A stretch of DNA of 8,385 bases, from NCBI GenBank assembly GCA_002392385.1, contig DGGX01000026.1, positions 1 to 8,385 of the forward strand, written 5' to 3'. Position numbers and translations under genes: made by a program. Origin of the DNA: Lachnospiraceae bacterium UBA3863 (GTDB lineage Bacteria; Bacillota; Clostridia; Lachnospirales; Lachnospiraceae). Below are positions 5,401 to 8,385 of the stretch, piece by piece (position 1 is the stretch's first letter; every line of letters starts with the position of its first letter). Under the pieces are notes generated by a model that worked only from the letters and a program-made list of their open reading frames with translations, ran no database searches and had not been told where the DNA came from.

Positions 5401-6969
5401 TTACGCTCTCACATCGGTGTCCTGCAGTTCTACGTAGAACCTCGTCTCTTTGGGATCCCGGCTCAGATAAGGGCTGTAATAGGGATCTCCCTCGCAGATC
5501 CAGGGGTGGAGCATGCGCAGCCTGTCCAGCTCGGCCGGCCTGTGCTGCAGTCTCTCCTCCCTGGTGCGCTCGTTCTCCTCGGAACCGCGCTCATAGTAGT
5601 AGAGGTACATATTGTTGCGGACCACATTGTAGTAGCCCTTTTCAAAAAGCCGCAGACAGAAGTCGACATCGCTGAAGCATTCCGGGAAATTGACCTCGTC
5701 AAAACCTTCCGCCTCTTCAAAGACTTCCCGCCGCACCATCATGCAGGCGCCGCTGACGGCGAGTACATTGCGCACGCCCTTGTTGTAATCGAAATAATGG
5801 GTCTCCTCGTTCTGCCGCAGCCGCAGCTTGTTGACCGGCTCTCCGCCCACGATGTGGATGCCGGCGTGCTGGATGATGTTGGAGCTGGGGAAGAGGAGCT
5901 TGATCCCCGCGGCGCCCACATAGGGAAGCTTGGCCTTCTCTGACAGGTGGGACAGCCAGCCGGTGGCGTTCACTTCGATGTCGTCGTGCAGGAAGAGAAG
6001 CATCTCCCCGCCCGCCACGGAGGCCCCGATATTGTAGAACCTGGCCATGTTGAAGGGGCCCTCCCTGTAGACATAGAGGGCGCGGCCGTTCTCATTCAGT
6101 TCCGCCGTCAGCTGCTCCACCTTGCGGCGGTTGTCGGGATTGCTGCCGTTGTCGACGATGATGATCTCAAGCGGCATGCGGGTATGGGAGACCACGGAGG
6201 TGATGCAGCGCTTGAGCATCTCCGGGTTGTCCCTGCTGGGAAGGATGATGCTGACAGGCCTCGTGGCCGCGCTCTCCCTGCTGTAGCGTCCCGTGAGAGA
6301 CTCCCTGATCAGGGTGCTGTCCCACAGCTGGATCCTGGCCCTGGCGTGGAAGAGGATCTCCGGGATATGCCCCACGGGGAAGGTCTTCTCCTGCAGCATG
6401 TGCCGGTTACGCCTCAGGAATCCGCCGTCCGCCTGGGCCAGCTTCAGGAAGAGCTTGCCGTAGATCCAGGCCCGCATGGGATCGTCGTCCTCATTGGTCC
6501 TGGCCATCTCCTCATCCATACTGTCCTGCCTGCGCGTGGAGAGGTCCTCGATATCGGAGGCCTTGCGCAGGCCGGGGTTGATGGTCAGGAGCGCCTCCGA
6601 CCGGAAGGCGATGACACTGCCGGGGTAGAAGGTGGACAGGAAGGTGTCCGGGGCCCAGTCTGATTTCATCCAGGGGGCCGTGTGGGTGCCGTCCTCCCGC
6701 AGCCGGTCCTCATCCCCATACAGGATGTTGACGTCCGGATGATCGGCAAAAAAAGACAGGATCAGCGGTACGGCGGGTGCCGACAGCTGTCCGTCGTCAT
6801 CACAGGCAATAATGATCGTAGGGAGCTCCTCACCGGAGAGCAGAAAATTCTTCAGATGAGAGTAGCGCACCACCTTATAGTCCGCCGTCTCCCCGGCTTC
6901 CCTCTGCGCGATCATCTGCAGCACTTTCTGTTCGTGCTCCAGATACCACTCATGGTAACTCTGCTTCAT
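5401..6969 (-). CDS. Two-module GT2 glycosyltransferase, second module intact
   Basis: This 522-aa soluble glycosyltransferase is the first gene of the minus-strand operon. Residues about 50-215 resemble only the C-terminal half of a first GT2 module: the DXD-like CDDDGQLSAPAV (56-67), NILYGDEDRL (81-90), PWMKSDWAPDTFLSTFYPGSV (99-119) and EILFHAR (204-210). A complete GT2 module follows (about 237-465). It has RPVSIILPSRDNPEMLKRC (237-255), LEIIIVDNGS (267-276), GPFNMARFYNIGA (304-316), the metal-binding LFLHDDIEV (325-333), IKLLFPSSNIIQHAGI (356-371), SGACMMVRREVF (406-417), FSDVDFCLRLFEKGY (432-446) and YLYYYERGS (455-463). DPYYSPYLS near 495-503 matches the usual DPYYNPNLS tail of this family. 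Relatives transfer rhamnose or other sugars onto cell-wall or O-antigen-type glycans; the exact sugar cannot be read here. The ATG has GAGG 5 nt upstream. It has no TM segment and probably acts at the inner membrane face. Confidence 0.93.
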   Translation of the reverse strand: MKQSYHEWYLEHEQKVLQMIAQREAGETADYKVVRYSHLKNFLLSGEELPTIIIACDDDGQLSAPAVPLILSFFADHPDVNILYGDEDRLREDGTHTAPWMKSDWAPDTFLSTFYPGSVIAFRSEALLTINPGLRKASDIEDLSTRRQDSMDEEMARTNEDDDPMRAWIYGKLFLKLAQADGGFLRRNRHMLQEKTFPVGHIPEILFHARARIQLWDSTLIRESLTGRYSRESAATRPVSIILPSRDNPEMLKRCITSVVSHTRMPLEIIIVDNGSNPDNRRKVEQLTAELNENGRALYVYREGPFNMARFYNIGASVAGGEMLLFLHDDIEVNATGWLSHLSEKAKLPYVGAAGIKLLFPSSNIIQHAGIHIVGGEPVNKLRLRQNEETHYFDYNKGVRNVLAVSGACMMVRREVFEEAEGFDEVNFPECFSDVDFCLRLFEKGYYNVVRNNMYLYYYERGSEENERTREERLQHRPAELDRLRMLHPWICEGDPYYSPYLSRDPKETRFYVELQDTDVRA

Positions 6970-6985
6970 GTTTACCTCTATTCTG

Positions 6986-7000
6986 CCGGCTCTGAGCCGG
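6986..7000 (-). other. Leader hairpin directly before the glycosyltransferase RBS
   Basis: CCGGCT-CAG-AGCCGG is a perfect 6-bp stem with a 3-nt loop in the 5' leader. It ends 7 nt before the GAGG site (6975-6978) of the first operon gene. No T-run follows, so it is not a terminator. It could stabilise the 5' end or affect ribosome access. Only the inverted repeat itself is directly seen. Confidence 0.4.
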
Positions 7001-7017
7001 ATAGTATTTCTGTTTTT

Positions 7018-7046
7018 ACTCTAGCATCTTTTACCCCTTAAGACAA
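7018..7046 (-). promoter_or_regulatory. Candidate proximal promoter of the glycosyltransferase operon
   Basis: On the minus strand TTGTCT (7041-7046) and TAGAGT (7018-7023) are spaced by 17 nt, each matching consensus at 4 of 6 positions. A start here would give a leader of about 42 nt carrying the 6986-7000 hairpin. The spacer contains TTAAGGGGTA, which also occurs inside the murA promoter candidate. The match is modest. Confidence 0.4.
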
Positions 7047-7052
7047 TGCCCG

Positions 7053-7075
7053 CCCCTTCCGGAAAAGGGGGTTTT
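7053..7075 (+). terminator. Possible intrinsic terminator, plus-strand direction
   Basis: CCCCTT-N6-AAGGGG followed by G and TTTT (7072-7075) has the form of a weak intrinsic terminator on the plus strand. It lies just upstream of the mutase -35 box. No plus-strand gene ends here, so it would only stop stray antisense transcription coming through the glycosyltransferase operon. On the minus strand the same stem would fold in the leader if transcription starts near 7095. The T-run is short. Confidence 0.3.
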
Positions 7076-7078
7076 GCA

Positions 7079-7107
7079 TTGACACAGGGGATGAAAAAAA
7101 CTATAGT
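7079..7107 (+). promoter_or_regulatory. Strong sigma-A-type promoter of the phospho-sugar mutase
   Basis: A perfect -35 TTGACA (7079-7084) and a 5-of-6 -10 TATAGT (7102-7107) are separated by exactly 17 nt, partly A-rich. The expected start is near 7113-7115, leaving a leader of about 130 nt before ATG 7247. I see no known riboswitch in that leader. It is A+T-rich near its end, with AGGTG as the ribosome site 5 nt before the ATG. Confidence 0.75.
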
Positions 7108-7128
7108 ATTTTTAGGCAGTCTGCGCAA
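7100..7128 (-). promoter_or_regulatory. Candidate distal promoter of the glycosyltransferase operon, overlapping the mutase promoter
   Basis: On the minus strand TATAGT (7100-7105) lies 17 nt after TTGCGC (7123-7128). The -10 is a 5-of-6 match but the -35 keeps only the TTG. The -10 overlaps the plus-strand -10 at 7102-7107 because ACTATAGT reads nearly the same on both strands. If used, the leader would be about 125 nt and include the 7053-7070 stem. The two promoters could then not be occupied at the same time. Confidence 0.35.
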
Positions 7129-7137
7129 ATGAGTCCA

Positions 7138-7167
7138 TTGCCAGACAGGGTTTTTGCTACATATATA
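7138..7167 (+). promoter_or_regulatory. Weak second promoter candidate for the mutase
   Basis: TTGCCA (7138-7143, 5 of 6) and TATATA (7162-7167, 4 of 6) are 18 nt apart. It would give a shorter leader of about 75 nt. The match is weaker than the one at 7079-7107, so it is listed as an alternative only. Confidence 0.25.
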
Positions 7168-7246
7168 CCCACTGACGACTCTCCCCGATACACAGTCTGC
7201 CGGGTTGAAGTCATAATAATTTAATAAAAAGAAAGCAGGTGTTGAC

Positions 7247-8385
7247 ATGTATATGGATGAATACAGGCGCTGGCTGGCGGCCGATCTGGAGGATTGCGAT
7301 CTGCACACAGAGCTGGCCTCCATCGAAGGGGATGAAGATGCTGTCAAAGAGCGTTTTGCCATCGCTCTCTCCTTTGGTACAGCCGGTCTGCGCGGCACAC
7401 TTGGCGCCGGCACGAACCGCATGAATATCTGGGTAGTCCGTCAGGCGACCCAGGGTGTCGCCGAATGGGTCAAGACCCAGGGCGGCACACAGACCGTTGC
7501 CATCAGCTACGACAGCAGACTCAAGGGCTGGAACTTCGCCCGCGACGCCGCCGGTGTTCTGGCCGCCAACGGCATTCATGTCCGTATCTATGACGAGCTC
7601 ATGCCTGTCCCTGCTCTGAGCTTCGCGACGCGTTACTACAACTGCAACGCCGGTATCATGATCACGGCTTCCCACAACCCCGCCAGGTACAACGGCTTCA
7701 AGGCCTACGGCCCCGACGGCTGCCAGATGACCGACGACGCCGCGGCTGTTGTGTACGACGCCATCCAGAAGACCGATGTCCTGACCGGCGCCAACTACAT
7801 CTCCTTCGCGGAAGGCGTGGAGAAGGGCCTCATCAAGTTCGTCGGCAACGACTGCAAGAACGCCCTCTATGAAGCCATCGAGGCGCGCCAGGTACGTCCC
7901 GGTCTGTGCAAGACCGCCGGCCTCAAGCTGGTCTATTCCCCTCTGAACGGCACGGGTCTCGTCCCTGTTACCCACGTCCTCAAGGATATGGGCATCACCG
8001 ACATCACCATCGTTCCCGAGCAGGAATATCCCAACGGCTATTTCACCACCTGCCCTTATCCCAACCCCGAGATCTTCGAGGCTCTGCAGAAGGGTCTGGA
8101 GCTGGCGGAGAAGGTCGGCGCCGATCTGATGCTGGCCACCGACCCCGACGCCGACCGTGTCGGCATCGCCATGAAGTGCCCGGACGGCTCCTATGAGCTG
8201 GTCAGCGGCAATGAGATGGGCGCTCTCCTGCTCGACTACATCTGCGCGGGCCGCATCGAGAAGGGCACCATGCCCGAGAAGCCCGTCGCCGTCATGTCCA
8301 TCGTCTCCACGCCTCTGGCCGAGAAGATCGCCGAGCACTACGGCGTGGAGCTCCGCCAGACCCTGACCGGCTTCAAGTGGATCGG
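7247..8385 (+). CDS. Phospho-sugar mutase (phosphoglucomutase/phosphomannomutase type), 3' end outside window
   Basis: This is an open frame of 379 codons with no stop before the right edge. It belongs to the alpha-D-phosphohexomutase family, which interconverts hexose 6-phosphate and hexose 1-phosphate through a phosphoserine. Marks seen are LSFGTAGLRG (41-50), the active-site serine Ser142 in ITASHNPARYNGFKAYG, NGTGLVP (234-240), the YPNPE block (271-275), the Mg-binding loop DPDADR (299-304), the sugar-loop-like SGNEMGALL (320-328), and GFKWI at the cut end. Family members of this form are about 560-580 aa, so roughly two thirds is present. GNEMGALL suits the PgcA-like phosphoglucomutase group, but glucose versus mannose preference cannot be settled here. 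ATG 7247 has AGGTG 5 nt upstream; the ATG at 7253 is less well placed. Codons end strongly in C or G (GGC, GCC, AAG, CTG), as in a highly expressed housekeeping gene. It is divergent from the glycosyltransferase operon and plausibly supplies glucose 1-phosphate for nucleotide sugars. Confidence 0.96.
   Translation, partial: MYMDEYRRWLAADLEDCDLHTELASIEGDEDAVKERFAIALSFGTAGLRGTLGAGTNRMNIWVVRQATQGVAEWVKTQGGTQTVAISYDSRLKGWNFARDAAGVLAANGIHVRIYDELMPVPALSFATRYYNCNAGIMITASHNPARYNGFKAYGPDGCQMTDDAAAVVYDAIQKTDVLTGANYISFAEGVEKGLIKFVGNDCKNALYEAIEARQVRPGLCKTAGLKLVYSPLNGTGLVPVTHVLKDMGITDITIVPEQEYPNGYFTTCPYPNPEIFEALQKGLELAEKVGADLMLATDPDADRVGIAMKCPDGSYELVSGNEMGALLLDYICAGRIEKGTMPEKPVAVMSIVSTPLAEKIAEHYGVELRQTLTGFKWI

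Noticed and set aside
4431..5675. 414-codon plus-strand open frame across two glycosyltransferase genes
   Set aside because: It crosses the boundary of two well-supported minus-strand genes, and its product is low-complexity and Arg/Pro/Ser-rich.
5947..6663. 238-codon plus-strand open frame opposite the first glycosyltransferase
   Set aside because: It is antisense to strong GT2 motifs, and its product shows no recognisable domain.
7113..7246. Riboswitch in the mutase leader
   Set aside because: Only short, scattered complementary segments such as GTCTG/CAGAC are seen, with no conserved riboswitch blocks that I recognise.
7211..8338. 375-codon minus-strand open frame opposite the phospho-sugar mutase
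   Set aside because: The plus strand has all mutase motifs, a promoter and an RBS; the minus frame is a shadow with a Gly/Val/Asp-repetitive product.
1..8385. CRISPR array, insertion sequence, tRNA or rRNA
   Set aside because: No regularly spaced repeats, transposase-like frames, terminal inverted repeats or RNA-gene signatures were seen on either strand.

Overview
The window looks like a chromosomal segment from a G+C-rich Clostridia bacterium, most probably Lachnospiraceae-like. The reasons are AGGAGG-type ribosome-binding sites, a clostridial-style phospho-sugar mutase, a MurA with the low-GC Gram-positive flavour, and an FMN riboswitch. The assignment is by recognition only; no search was run. 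High G+C opens many long antisense frames, which are not real genes.

Layout. Six genes lie on the minus strand and are read from right to left. The first is a two-module family-2 glycosyltransferase (5401-6969). Next comes a second two-module glycosyltransferase with a long Ala/Gly/Arg-rich N-terminus and a TTG start (3906-5381). Third is a shorter, divergent GT-A-like protein without a recognisable DXD (2828-3889). Fourth is a coiled-coil protein with a C-terminal membrane anchor (2207-2824), and fifth a flavin reductase-like FMN-binding protein (1570-2193). These five genes are separated by only 3 to 19 nt and look like one operon. After a 159-nt gap with its own promoter comes murA (112-1410). 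Beyond murA, at the left edge, the 5' half of an FMN riboswitch (about 1-43) reads out of the window, so the next minus-strand gene is probably a riboflavin transporter or biosynthesis gene. On the plus strand, a phosphoglucomutase/phosphomannomutase-type gene starts at 7247 and runs off the right edge.

Control. The 277-nt divergent region (6970-7246) holds a near-consensus plus-strand promoter (TTGACA-N17-TATAGT, 7079-7107) for the mutase. A weaker minus-strand promoter uses an overlapping -10 region, and a second candidate lies closer to the glycosyltransferase start. murA has a TTGACA-N17-TATCCT candidate.

How the genes may fit together (inference). The mutase supplies hexose-1-phosphate for nucleotide sugars, and the glycosyltransferases use nucleotide sugars to build or decorate a cell-surface glycan or glycoprotein. 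The tail-anchored coiled-coil protein could hold the soluble enzymes at the membrane, and MurA starts peptidoglycan synthesis. The most unusual observation is that the two large glycosyltransferases have mirror-image partial modules: one is half of module 1 plus a full module 2, the other a full module 1 plus half of module 2. The third is a probable pseudoenzyme or a very divergent enzyme. No polymerase, flippase or transporter gene is in the window.
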